Shown one piece after another: positions 47,975-56,164 of a stretch of 64,000 nt of DNA. The stretch lies in contig NZ_BSUK01000001.1 of the NCBI RefSeq assembly GCF_030161555.1, forward strand, positions 1,922,001 to 1,986,000, written 5' to 3'. The stretch's first letter is position 1. Each line of letters opens with the position of its first letter. The notes under the pieces are model-generated. The model searched no databases and was not told the origin of the DNA. It saw nothing but the letters and a program-made list of their open reading frames with translations. Source of the stretch: Luteimicrobium album. Lineage in GTDB: Bacteria > Actinomycetota > Actinomycetes > Actinomycetales > Cellulomonadaceae. Made by a program: the position numbers and the translations under genes.

Positions 47975-48006
47975 GCTCTGGGCCGTCGTCGTGCGAGGAC
48001 GATCGC

Positions 48007-48549
48007 TTACGTGTCGATGCCCCAGGAGGTTCCGCTCGTCGAGTCGTAGTCGGTGAAGCCGTCGACCATCCCGCCGATGAGGCCGAGCACGAACAGCGCG
48101 ACGAACACGCCGCCGACGACGATCCCGGCGATGGCCATGCCGCGCCCGGCGGTGCCGTCGCGCTTGATCTGTGTGAGCGCGACGATCCCGAGGATCAGGC
48201 CGACCAGCCCGCCGACCCCGCAGGTGATGATCCCGCCGATCGACGTCCACATCGACGCGACGGCGAGCCCGTTGCGGCGTTGCGGACCGGGGTATCCGGG
48301 CGCGTAGCCGTAGGGCTGCTGCGGGTACCCGGTGCCGTACGACGGTGAGGGGTACGAGGGCTGCTGGTAGGGCTGCTGCGGGTACGTCGGCTGTTGTCCG
48401 TAGGGCGGCGGTGCCTGACCGTACGACGACGGCGGGTACGGCGGGTAGGCGGGGTCCGGCTGCTGGGGCTGCTGAGGGTCCGGGGACCCGCCACCGGTCG
48501 GGGTGGCGTACGGGTCCGAGGATGTGCCGTCGGACGGTGGGATCGTCAT
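48007..48549 (-). CDS. DUF4190-like membrane protein with Pro/Tyr/Gln-rich N-terminus
   Basis: 180 aa. Residues 1-90 are disordered, with QQPSYPSPSYGTGYPQQPYG-type repeats. Residues 90-165 hold two TM helices: NGLAVASMWTSIGGIITCGVGGLVGLILGIVALTQIKRDGTAGRGMAIAGIVVGGVFVALFVLGLIGG, the DUF4190 pattern (L/GIVAL-QI and RGMAIAGIV). Function unknown. A TAGATT box 6 bases before ATG 48549 predicts a leaderless message. Resembles the TM2 protein at 12530 in its tail only. Confidence 0.85.
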   Translation of the reverse strand: MTIPPSDGTSSDPYATPTGGGSPDPQQPQQPDPAYPPYPPSSYGQAPPPYGQQPTYPQQPYQQPSYPSPSYGTGYPQQPYGYAPGYPGPQRRNGLAVASMWTSIGGIITCGVGGLVGLILGIVALTQIKRDGTAGRGMAIAGIVVGGVFVALFVLGLIGGMVDGFTDYDSTSGTSWGIDT

Positions 48550-48555
48550 GGCCGA

Positions 48556-48561
48556 AATCTA
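48556..48561 (-). promoter_or_regulatory. -10 box for leaderless DUF4190-like gene
   Basis: TAGATT on the minus strand, 6 bases before ATG 48549. Confidence 0.6.
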
Positions 48562-48586
48562 CCCGTCGCCACCGCCCCGCCAGCCC

Positions 48587-48645
48587 CTGAGTGCGTAACT
48601 TTCGTGCGACTCGCCGGGTGTGTCGCACAAAAGTTACGCACTCAG
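48587..48645. repeat. Long 24-bp intergenic hairpin
   Basis: Arms 48587-48610 and 48622-48645 pair over 24 bp with one mismatch (core gtgcgtaactt / aagttacgcac), loop tcgccgggtgt. Less GC-rich than its surroundings. It lies after the xth stop and before the promoter of the DUF4190-like gene on the same strand, so it may be the xth terminator; its length also suits a mobile miniature element. Confidence 0.75.
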
Positions 48646-48668
48646 CGGGGAGGGGAGAGGGCGGGGCG

Positions 48669-49456
48669 TCACTCGAGGTCGAGGATCACCGGGACGTGGT
48701 CGGAGGCGCCCTTGCCCTTGCGCTCGTTCCGGTCGATCTCGACGCCGGTGACGCGTGCAGCGAGCGCGGGCGTGGCGTAGGCGAGGTCGATGCGCATGCC
48801 CTCGTTCCGGGGGAACCGGAGCTGGGTGTAGTCCCAGTACGTGTATCTCCCGGGCTCGGGCAGGTGCTCGCGGGTCACCTCGGTCCAGCCCGCGCGCGCG
48901 AACGAGGCGAACGCCTCTCGCTCGGCCGGGGAGACGTGGGTCTTGCCGGCGAAGAGCGCGGGGTCCCAGACGTCGGTGTCGAGGGGGCGATGTTCCAGTC
49001 GCCCAACAGCGCGACCTGTGCGGCGGCGTCGTGGTCGAGCCAGCCCTCGGCGGCGTCGCGCAGCCGGGCGAGCCACTCGAGCTTGTAGCGGTAGTGCGGG
49101 TCGTCGAGGTCGCGCCCGTTCGGCACGTAGAGCGACCAGACACGCACCCCGTCGCACGTCGCGCCTATCGCGCGGGCCTCGCGCACGCTCGGGTCCCCGA
49201 AACCGGGCTGGTCGGTGAAACCGATCTCGACGTCCTCGATCCCGACGCGCGACAGGATCGCGACCCCGTTCCACTGCGACAGACCGACGTGCGCCACCTC
49301 GTACCCGGCGAGCTCGAACGGCAGCGCCGGGAACTGGTCGTCCCGGCACTTGGTCTCCTGGATCGCGAGCACGTCGGTGCCCGACCGCTCGAGGAACGCG
49401 AGGACCCGGTCGGCCCGGCTGCGGATCGAGTTGACGTTCCAGGTGGCCAGACGCAT
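48669..49456 (-). CDS. xth: Exodeoxyribonuclease III (one apparent frameshift)
   Basis: About 262 aa, Mg-dependent AP endonuclease / 3'-5' exonuclease for base-excision repair. MRLATWNVNSIRSRADRVLAFLE (Asn), VLAIQETKC (catalytic Glu), WSLYVPNGRDLDDPHYRYKLEWLARL, LLGDWNIAPLDTDVWDP (Asp/Asn), then RIDLAYATPAL and the final KGASDHVPVILDLE (Asp-His). One C is missing in the run at 48983-48987 within NIAPLDTD. TAGGCT lies 6 bases before ATG 49456, so the mRNA is probably leaderless. Divergent from the SDR gene. Confidence 0.94.
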
Positions 49457-49462
49457 GCGCGC

Positions 49463-49468
49463 AGCCTA
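49463..49468 (-). promoter_or_regulatory. -10 box for leaderless xth
   Basis: TAGGCT on the minus strand, 6 bases before ATG 49456. Confidence 0.6.
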
Positions 49469-49533
49469 CCGGCGGCCGGCGACGCCGCCCGGGCGGGTTC
49501 GCCGGACCCCTCCCCAACGCCTCACCCACCGCC

Positions 49534-49539
49534 TACAGT
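49534..49539 (+). promoter_or_regulatory. -10 box for leaderless SDR gene
   Basis: TACAGT, 7 bases before ATG 49547. Confidence 0.6.
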
Positions 49540-49546
49540 GGCGGGC

Positions 49547-50331
49547 ATGGCGACCGCACTCATCACCGGCGCGAGCTCGGGTCTGGGTCTCGAGTTCGCG
49601 TGGCAGCTGGCCACCAACAGGCACGACGTCGTCCTGGTCGCCCGGGACGAGGAGCGTCTCACCGACCTCGCGGGCCAGCTCCACGTGGCGGCCGGCGTGC
49701 AGGCGGAGGTGCTCGCGGCGGACCTCTCCGAGCAGGAGGGCCTCGACCGGGTGGCGGCGCGGGTCGCGGACCGGGAGCGCCCGGTCTCCTCCTCGTCAAC
49801 AACGCGGGCTTCCCCGTGAACCAGTCGTTCGTCGGCGGGGACCTCGACGTCGAGCTGCGTGCCCTCGACGTGCTCGTCAAGGCCGTCCTCGTGCTCTCGC
49901 ACGCGGCGGCACCGGCGATGGTCGAGCGGGGACGCGGTGCGATCCTCAACGTCGCGTCGGTCGCCGCGCTCACCACGAGCAGCACGTACTCCGCGCACAA
50001 GGCCTGGGTCCGCACGTTCACCGAGGTCCTCGCCGTCCAGCTCAAGGGCACCGGCGTCACGGCGACCGCCCTGTGCCCGGGCCTCACGCACACCGAGTTC
50101 CACGACCGGGCGGACATCGACGTGTCGGGCCTGCCCGACATCGCGTGGCTCGAGGCCGACCAGGTCGTCGCGACGGCGCTCGCCGACGTCCGCCGGGGTG
50201 CGGTGATCTCGACGCCGTCCCTGCGCTACCAGGTCGCGTCCGGGTTCCTGCGGGCGATCCCGCGCTCCGCGGTGCGCGCGCTCGACTCGACGGGGCTCAC
50301 GGGCATGCGGAGCCGTTGGAAGAAGGACTGA
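49547..50331 (+). CDS. Short-chain dehydrogenase/reductase (one apparent frameshift)
   Basis: About 261 aa, classical SDR. NAD(P) motif ALITGASSGLGLEFAW, LLVNNAGFP (NNAG), ILNVASVAALTTSSTYSAHKAW (catalytic Ser, Tyr-x3-Lys) and LCPGLTHTEFHD. One G is missing at 49783-49784, where ERPGLLLVNNAG is expected. The C-terminus (LDSTGLTGMRSRWKKD) resembles the acyl-CoA/ketoacyl reductases of mycobacteria, but the substrate is unknown. It is followed by pyrE after 24 bases, which has its own promoter. Confidence 0.9.
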
Positions 50332-50341
50332 CCCGCGACGC

Positions 50342-50347
50342 TACGCT
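50342..50347 (+). promoter_or_regulatory. -10 box for leaderless pyrE
   Basis: TACGCT, 8 bases before the GTG at 50356; supports that start over an upstream TTG at 50347. Confidence 0.5.
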
Positions 50348-50355
50348 TGAGCCTT

Positions 50356-50943
50356 GTGACCGACACGACCGCCGCCTCGTTCTCTCCGACCCCGCGCGAG
50401 CAGCTGCGCGACCTCATCAAGGAGCTCGCCGTCGTGCACGGCCGGGTGACGCTGTCGTCGGGCAAGGAGGCCGACTACTACGTCGACCTGCGCCGCGTGA
50501 CGCTGCACCACCGTGCCGCGCCGCTGATCGGGCACGTCCTCCTGGACCAGCTCGAGGAGCTGGGCTTCGGGACGGCGGAGGTGGACGCCGTCGGCGGCCT
50601 GACGCTCGGTGCGGACCCGATCGCGACCGCCCTGCTGCACGCGGCGGCGTCGCGCGGGCAGGACCTCGACGCGTTCGTCGTCCGGAAGGCCGCGAAGGCC
50701 CACGGCATGCAGCGTCAGATCGAGGGCCCGGACATCGCGGGCCGCCGCGTCGTGGTCCTCGAGGACACGACGACGACGGGCGGCTCGCCCATCACGGCCG
50801 TCGAGGCGTGCCGCGCGGCGGGTGCCGAGGTGGTGGCCGTCGCAACGATCGTCGACCGGGCCACGGGCGCCGGCGAGAAGATCGAGGCCCTCGGCGTGCC
50901 CTACCACTACCTCTTCGACCTCGCCGACCTCGACCTGGCGTGA
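50356..50943 (+). CDS. pyrE: Orotate phosphoribosyltransferase
   Basis: 195 aa. Orotate + PRPP to OMP, pyrimidine synthesis. REQLRDLIKELAVVHGRVTLSSGKEADYYVDLRRVTL, AVGGLTLGADPIATALLHAA, FVVRKAAKAHGMQRQIEG (flexible loop with Lys/Arg) and the PRPP motif VVVLEDTTTTGGSPITAVEA are complete. GTG 50356 is 8 bases after a TACGCT box. It stands apart from other pyr genes, as often in actinobacteria. Confidence 0.96.
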   Translation: MTDTTAASFSPTPREQLRDLIKELAVVHGRVTLSSGKEADYYVDLRRVTLHHRAAPLIGHVLLDQLEELGFGTAEVDAVGGLTLGADPIATALLHAAASRGQDLDAFVVRKAAKAHGMQRQIEGPDIAGRRVVVLEDTTTTGGSPITAVEACRAAGAEVVAVATIVDRATGAGEKIEALGVPYHYLFDLADLDLA

Positions 50944-51029
50944 CACCCGGTCCTGAGGCGGGCACCTCGAACCGGGTACGGAAGCGGCAGGAAGCCTGAG
51001 GCACCTCACGGACGCTGTTGACTGTGGTC

Positions 51030-51533
51030 ATGAATGCGGAGACGGCGGTCGGGCTGGCTATCGAGCTTGCCGAGGAGGGGCTGGCCGCGGGTGAGATGCC
51101 CATCGGCGCGGTGGTCATCGGCGATGGGCAGGTCCTCGGGCGGGCCCATACCGCTGAGCAGCGGCTGGGTCGCCGGATCGTCCATGCGGACCTGCTGGCC
51201 CTGCTCCAGGCGGACGAGGCGCTCGGATTCTCGCGGGTGCGGGACGACCTGACGCTCGCAGTCAACCTGGAACCGTGCCTGATGTGCTTGGGTGCTGCGG
51301 TCACGCTGGGCATCAGTCGGGTGTGGTACGCCCTGGAGTCCCCGAACGATGGTGGGATCGAGCTGGTCAGTTCGTGGACTCCTCCAGTCGAGCAGCCCTT
51401 CTTCGCCAAGCCGGCCGAGCTTCGCGGGGGCATCCTGCGGCATCGTTCGCAGGAACTGTTCGCCCGCTACGCCGACGGCGCGGGTCCCCGTGGGATGCGG
51501 GAGTGGGCCAGAGGCCTGGCGGATCTGCCGTGA
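51030..51533 (+). CDS. CMP/dCMP deaminase-fold protein, TadA-like, with altered active site
   Basis: 167 aa. The fold is that of zinc-dependent nucleoside/tRNA deaminases: AIELAEEGLAAGEMPIGAVVIGDGQVLGRAH, then RIVHADLLALL where the usual HAE is HAD, and NLEPCLMCLGAAVTLGISRVWYALESP (PCxxC zinc ligands). The Glu-to-Asp change would alter the proton-shuttle residue. The C-terminal 45 aa (FAKPAELRGGILRHRSQELFARYADG) replace the TadA tail. It is unlikely to be the essential tRNA-Ile/Arg enzyme. GC content is visibly lower than neighbours. No clear partner gene; ATG 51030 is chosen over a TTG at 51018. Confidence 0.8.
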   Translation: MNAETAVGLAIELAEEGLAAGEMPIGAVVIGDGQVLGRAHTAEQRLGRRIVHADLLALLQADEALGFSRVRDDLTLAVNLEPCLMCLGAAVTLGISRVWYALESPNDGGIELVSSWTPPVEQPFFAKPAELRGGILRHRSQELFARYADGAGPRGMREWARGLADLP

Positions 51534-51546
51534 CAGCGCGAGGCGG

Positions 51547-52344
51547 TCAGACCCGGTCGACCAGGTCCGCGATCCCGTCGACGACCTCGTTCGGCCGGAA
51601 CGGCCACCCCTCCACCTCGTCGCGGCGCGTCGACCCGGTGAGCACCAGGTACGTGTAGAGGCCGGCCTCGATGCCCGCGACGACGTCGGTGTCCATGCGG
51701 TCGCCGATCATCGCGGTCCGCTCGGAGTGCGCGTCGATCCGGTTGAGCGCGGACCGGAACATCATCGGGTTCGGCTTGCCCACGAAGTAGGGCTGCCGGC
51801 CCGTGGCCTTGGTGATCATCGCGGCGACCGCGCCCGTGGCGGGCACCGGCCCGTCGGCGCTCGGGCCGGTCGAGTCGGGGTTGGTGCACAGGAACCGCGC
51901 GCCGTCGCGGACGAGCCGGATGGCGCGCGTGATCCCCTCGAACGAGTACGTGCGCGTCTCGCCCAGGATCACGTAGTCGGGGTCCGCGTCGGTGAGCGTG
52001 TAGCCGGCCTCGTAGAGCGCCGTCGTGAGCCCCGCCTCCCCGATCACGTACGCGCTGCCGCCGGGGAGCTGCTGCGACGCGAACGTCGCGGTCGCGAGGG
52101 CCGACGTCCAGATCGACTCCTCAGGGACCTCGATGCCGGTGGCCGCGAGCCGGGCCCGCAGGTCGCGCGGCGTGTAGATCGAGTTGTTCGTGAGGACGAG
52201 GAACGGCCGCTCCTTCGCGCGGAGCCGCGCGATGAACTCGGGTGCGCCGGGCAGCGCACGCTCCTCGTGGACGAGCACGCCGTCCATGTCCGTCAGCCAG
52301 CAGTCGATCTCGCGGGCCGGCTCGTGGTGCGCTTCCTGTGTCAC
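51547..52344 (-). CDS. HAD-IIA phosphatase, NagD-like
   Basis: 265 aa. HAD motifs: I CWLTDMDGVLVHE (Asp nucleophile), II FLVLTNNS, III KPNPMMFRSAL (Lys) and IV AMIGDRMDTDVVAGIEAGL. The C2-type cap spans about aa 80-180. Relatives dephosphorylate sugar phosphates, UMP or 4-nitrophenyl phosphate; substrate not deducible. GTG 52344 follows GAGGAGGCC and lies 2 bases after the DedA stop, so it is co-transcribed with that gene. Confidence 0.92.
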   Translation of the reverse strand: MTQEAHHEPAREIDCWLTDMDGVLVHEERALPGAPEFIARLRAKERPFLVLTNNSIYTPRDLRARLAATGIEVPEESIWTSALATATFASQQLPGGSAYVIGEAGLTTALYEAGYTLTDADPDYVILGETRTYSFEGITRAIRLVRDGARFLCTNPDSTGPSADGPVPATGAVAAMITKATGRQPYFVGKPNPMMFRSALNRIDAHSERTAMIGDRMDTDVVAGIEAGLYTYLVLTGSTRRDEVEGWPFRPNEVVDGIADLVDRV

Positions 52345-52346
52345 GG

Positions 52347-53128
52347 TCAGGCCTCCTCGTGCTCGTTGCGGGTGCGTGGGGTCGTCGGGGCCGGGACGCC
52401 GGCCGCGCGCCCGTGCCGGGGGCCGGGCGTCGTGGGTGCGGTCGCACGCGACGCCTTGGTCTTGCGCCGGGCCTCGATGACGATCGGGACGACGGACAGC
52501 AGGACGATGCCGATGAAGATCGGCTCGATGTTGTCGCGGATGAACGAGATCCGCCCCAGGTAGTAGCCGAGCGTCGTCACGACGGTCGTCCACACGAACG
52601 TCCCGACCAGGCTGTACGGCCAGAACGACCGGTACCGCATCCGCCCGACGCCCGCCGCGATCGGCGCGAACGTCCGCACGATGGGGACGAACTGCGCGAG
52701 CAGGATGGTGCGGCCGCCGTACCGGTCGAAGTACTCGTTCGTCTTGTCGACGTAGTCCTTGCGCAGGATCTTCGAGTCCGGGCGGCTGAAGATCCGTGGC
52801 CCCGCGAACTTTCCGATGGCGTACCCGCACTGGTTGCCGCAGAACGCGGCCGCGAACAGGATCGCGATCAGCACGGGCAACGAGATGTCGAGGGTCCGGG
52901 CCCCGTCGGTCGCGGCGACGAGCATGCCGGCGGTGAACAGGAGCGAGTCGCCGGGCAGGAACGGGAACACGAGCCCGGTCTCGATGAAGACGATGAACAC
53001 GATGCCGGCGAGCGCGAGCGACCCGAACCGGTCGATCAGGTTGTTCGGGTCGATGAGGTCGAGGGGCTCGCGGCGAGCTGTGCGGACAGGTGGCCGACCA
53101 GCTCTCCGGACAGGGCGAGGGCGGTCAT
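52347..53128 (-). CDS. DedA family membrane protein (one apparent frameshift)
   Basis: About 260 aa. FIETGLVFPFLPGDSLLFTAGML (re-entrant helix with conserved Glu, PGDS), CGNQCGYAIGKFAGPRIF, YGGRTILLAQFVPIVRTFAPIAAGVGRMRYRSFWPYSLVG (conserved Arg) and a basic tail. DedA proteins are undecaprenyl-phosphate/phospholipid flippases. The N-terminus MTALALSGELVGHLSAQLAAS joins the rest if one base is restored in the run at 53063-53066 (PLDLIDPNNLIDRFG expected). Start 53128 lies 6 bases after TACGCT. Upstream partner of the HAD phosphatase. Confidence 0.9.
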
Positions 53129-53134
53129 GGGATC

Positions 53135-53140
53135 AGCGTA
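53135..53140 (-). promoter_or_regulatory. -10 box for leaderless dedA-like gene
   Basis: TACGCT on the minus strand, 6 bases before ATG 53128. Confidence 0.6.
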
Positions 53141-53201
53141 GTGGCCGGGTTCGGAGCGGCCTGCGGGCGGGTTGGGGACGGCCTGTGCAGACGCGCACCC
53201 C

Positions 53202-53207
53202 TACGAT
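53202..53207 (+). promoter_or_regulatory. -10 box for leaderless NmrA-like gene
   Basis: TACGAT, 6 bases before ATG 53214. Confidence 0.6.
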
Positions 53208-53213
53208 CGGCGG

Positions 53214-54055
53214 ATGGCGAGGGGACAGGACGTGACGACGGTCGTGGTGCTGGGCGGGACGGGGAACGCGGGCCGCGCCGTCGTCCGCGAGGCGCTGGGC
53301 CGCGGGCTCGCGGTCCGGGTCCTGTCCCGGCACGTCCCCGCGCCCGACGACGCACGCCGGGTCGACGGCGCCAGCTACGTCGCGCTCGACCTCCTGGGCG
53401 AGGCGACCCCTGTGCTCGAGGCGCTGGACGAGGCGCTCGCGGGCGCGCACGCCGTGATCGACACGAGCAACGGCATGGGGCCGTCCTCGATGAAGGTCTT
53501 CACGACGGGCGCCGAGCGCGTGGGTGCGGTCGCCTGGCGGGCGCGCGTCCACCGCGTCGCGGTCCTCTCGATCGCGAACGTCGACCGCGCCGACTACGGC
53601 TACTACCAGGCGCACGTCGCCCAGGAGCAGGCGTACCGTCGCGCGGCGGACGCCGGGGGCGCACCGGTGACCGTCGTGCGGGCGACCCAGTTCCACGACT
53701 TCCTTGAGCTCTTCTTCGGGCGCGACGGCCGGCTGGGCCGGTGGGCGCGGCTCGGGCTTCTCCCGTGCCACGGGGCACGCAGTTCCAGTCCATCGACCTC
53801 ACCGACGTCGCCCGGGCGCTCGTCGACGCGGCCCTCGAGGAAGGTCCGTCGCGCACGTGGACGATCGGCGGCCCCGAGGTGCTCGACGCCCGGGACATGG
53901 CGCAGCGCTGGCGACGCGCCCACGGTTCGCGCCGGCCGGTGGTCGCCGTCCCGCTGCCGGGCGGGATCGGCGCGTTCTTCCGGGAGGGCCTCAACCTCGT
54001 GCCCGACGCGCGGTACGGCACGGTCACCTACGACGAGTGGCTCGCGCGGAAGTGA
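53214..54055 (+). CDS. NAD(P)H-binding atypical SDR, NmrA-like (one apparent frameshift)
   Basis: About 280 aa. TTVVVLGGTGNAGRAVVREALGRG (dinucleotide motif), LAGAHAVIDTSNG, HRVAVLSIANVDRADYGYYQAHVAQEQ (Tyr-x3-type), VTVVRATQFHDFLELFF and SIDLTDVARALVDAALEE. It resembles the SDR group annotated as NAD(P)H dehydrogenase or CC3/TIP30-like. One C is missing at 53762-53764 (LLPVPRGTQFQ expected). Substrate unknown. Paralogue-like to the NmrA protein at 9456 but without an HxlR neighbour. Confidence 0.88.
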
Positions 54056-54273
54056 GTGCCCCGGCGGCTCGTACGCTCGCCGGCGGCGACACCTGAGCGC
54101 AGCGAGGGCGGCGCGGTGCCCCTGAGGCGTGCGTCGAGCAAGCGGCTCTCCCGCCCACCAAGCGGTGCCGTGCTGCTTGCTCGGTGGGGAAGGTGCTTGC
54201 TGGGCGACGGTCCGGCGCCGCCGGACACTATGCGGACAGCCCTCGTCGCCTGTCGACACGAGAGGATGAGCCC

Positions 54274-54984
54274 GTGAAGATCCAGGAGCCGCGCGACCGG
54301 AGCGAGGACGCGGCCGGGCGCGTCGTCGGTGTCGGGCCCTGGCCGGGCGGCCCCGACGCGTGGCCGCGCCTGTCGTCCGGGGAGCCCGACCCGCGCTACG
54401 ACCCCGAGCTCCTCACCGGCGGGGACACCCGGAACGTCATCGACGACTACCGCTACCTGACGGTCGAGGCGATCGTCAACGACCTCGACCGATGCCGCGC
54501 TGAGCGTCCCGCCGCGCAGCTCCACGTCGCCGTCGAGAACTGGGCCCACGACCTCAACATCGGGTCCGTGGTCCGCACCGCCAACGCGTTCAACGCGGCG
54601 AGCGTCCGGATCGTCGGGCGGCGGCGCTGGAACCGGCGCGGCGCGATGGTCACGGACCGCTACCTCCACGTCGCGCACCACCCCGACGCGGGGGCGCTCG
54701 CGTCGTGGGCGGCGACGGCCGGCCTGCCCGACGACGCCGGTGCGCCCACGCGGCTGCCCGTCGTCGGCGTGGACAACGTGCCGGGCTCGGTGCCGCTCGA
54801 GGGGACGGCGCTCCCGGCGTCGTGCGTGCTGCTCCTCGGCCAGGAGAGCGCCGGGCTGAGCGCGGAGGCGCAGGCCGTGTGCGACGTCGTCGTGCACGTG
54901 ACGCAGCACGGCTCGACGCGCTCGCTCAACGCCGGGGCGGCCGCCGCGATCGCGATGTGGGCGTGGGCCGTCCAGCATCTGTGA
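54274..54984 (+). CDS. SpoU/TrmH family RNA 2'-O-methyltransferase
   Basis: 236 aa. SPOUT fold: VAVENWAHDLNIGSVVRTANAFNAASVRIVGRRRWNRRGAM (motif 1 N-x-GSVxRTA), SCVLLLGQESAGLSAEA (motif 2) and VTQHGSTRSLNAGAAAAIAMW (motif 3). SAM-dependent ribose methylation of tRNA or rRNA; target not deducible. GTG 54274 follows GAGAGGATGA. About 75 residues precede the fold and carry no known domain. It sits 218 bases after the SDR stop; that gap shows GC-rich inverted stretches but no recognised element. Confidence 0.92.
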   Translation: MKIQEPRDRSEDAAGRVVGVGPWPGGPDAWPRLSSGEPDPRYDPELLTGGDTRNVIDDYRYLTVEAIVNDLDRCRAERPAAQLHVAVENWAHDLNIGSVVRTANAFNAASVRIVGRRRWNRRGAMVTDRYLHVAHHPDAGALASWAATAGLPDDAGAPTRLPVVGVDNVPGSVPLEGTALPASCVLLLGQESAGLSAEAQAVCDVVVHVTQHGSTRSLNAGAAAAIAMWAWAVQHL

Positions 54985-55060
54985 CACCCGCAGGGCTCGT
55001 GAGGGATCCGTGGAACAATCGGGGAAGCCCACCCTCCGCATCACACAGGAGACCACTCAG

Positions 55061-56080
55061 ATGCCCATCGCAACTCCCGAGATCTACGCCGAGATGATCG
55101 ACCGCGCCAAGGCGGGCTCGTTCGCCTACCCGGCCGTCAACATCACCTCCTCGCAGACGATCACCGCGGCCCTCCAGGGCTTCGCCGAGGCGGAGTCGGA
55201 CGGCATCATCCAGGTCTCCGTCGGCGGCGCCGAGTACGCCGCGGGCTCCACGATCAAGGACCGGGTGTCCGGCTCGCTCGCCCTCGCCGCGTACGCGACC
55301 GAGGTCGCGAAGAACTACCCGGTGAACATCGCGATCCACACCGACCACTGCGCCAAGCAGAACATCGACTCGTGGGTCCGCCCGCTGCTCCAGCTCGAGG
55401 CCGAGCAGGTCAAGAACGGCGGCCTGCCGACGTTCCAGTCGCACATGTGGGACGGCTCGACCGTGCCGCTCGACGAGAACCTCGTCATCGCGCAGGAGCT
55501 CCTCGAGCTCTCCGTCGCGGCCCGCACGATCCTCGAGATCGAGATCGGCGTCGTCGGCGGCGAGGAGGACGGCCACGAGGCCGCGATCAACGAGAAGCTC
55601 TACACGACCCCCGAGGACGGCCTCGCCACGGTCCGCGCGCTCGGCCTGGGCGAGAAGGGCCGCTACCTGACGGCCCTCACGTTCGGCAACGTGCACGGCG
55701 TCTACAAGCCCGGCGCGGTCAAGCTCCGCCCGGCCCTCCTCAAGGAGATCCAGGACGTCGTCGGCAAGGAGGTCGGCAAGGAGAACCCGTTCGACCTCGT
55801 CTTCCACGGCGGCTCGGGCTCGACGGCCGAGGAGATCTCGGAGGCCGTCGACAACGGCGTCATCAAGATGAACATCGACACGGACACCCAGTACGCGTTC
55901 ACGCGTCCGGTCGCCGGTCACGTGTTCAGCAACTACGACGGCGTCCTGAAGGTCGACGGCGAGGTCGGCAACAAGAAGGCGTACGACCCGCGCGCCTGGG
56001 GCAAGCTCGCCGAGGCCGGCATGGCCCAGCGCATCGTCGAGGCGGCGCAGCAGCTCCGCTCGGCCGGTCACAAGCTCTGA
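55061..56080 (+). CDS. fba: Class II fructose-bisphosphate aldolase
   Basis: 339 aa, Zn-dependent: fructose 1,6-bisphosphate to DHAP + G3P, central glycolysis/gluconeogenesis. PIATPEIYAEMIDRAKAGSFAYPAVNITSSQTITAALQGFAE, NIAIHTDHCAKQNID (catalytic Asp, Zn His), EIEIGVVGGEEDGHEA, LTFGNVHGVYKPG (Zn His), LVFHGGSGSTAEEI and VIKMNIDTDTQYAFTRP. ATG 55061 follows CAGGAGACC. Intact, long type (about 340 aa) normal for actinobacteria. A strong terminator follows. Confidence 0.97.
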   Translation: MPIATPEIYAEMIDRAKAGSFAYPAVNITSSQTITAALQGFAEAESDGIIQVSVGGAEYAAGSTIKDRVSGSLALAAYATEVAKNYPVNIAIHTDHCAKQNIDSWVRPLLQLEAEQVKNGGLPTFQSHMWDGSTVPLDENLVIAQELLELSVAARTILEIEIGVVGGEEDGHEAAINEKLYTTPEDGLATVRALGLGEKGRYLTALTFGNVHGVYKPGAVKLRPALLKEIQDVVGKEVGKENPFDLVFHGGSGSTAEEISEAVDNGVIKMNIDTDTQYAFTRPVAGHVFSNYDGVLKVDGEVGNKKAYDPRAWGKLAEAGMAQRIVEAAQQLRSAGHKL

Positions 56081-56096
56081 CCGTCACGTCGACGTG

Positions 56097-56134
56097 ACGA
56101 GGGCCCGGCGGTCGGACGACCGCCGGGCCCTCGT
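56097..56134. terminator. fba terminator hairpin
   Basis: acgagggcccggcggtc pairs perfectly with gaccgccgggccctcgt over 17 bp around a 4-base loop, 16 bases after the fba stop. Confidence 0.9.
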
Positions 56135-56164
56135 GCTCTGTCCGGGTCCGCCCTGCGAGGGGCG

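Noticed and set aside
54056..54273. A small gene in the gap before the SpoU methyltransferase
   Set aside because: Candidate frames are short, Arg/Pro-rich and without a start signal; the region only shows GC-rich partial inverted repeats.
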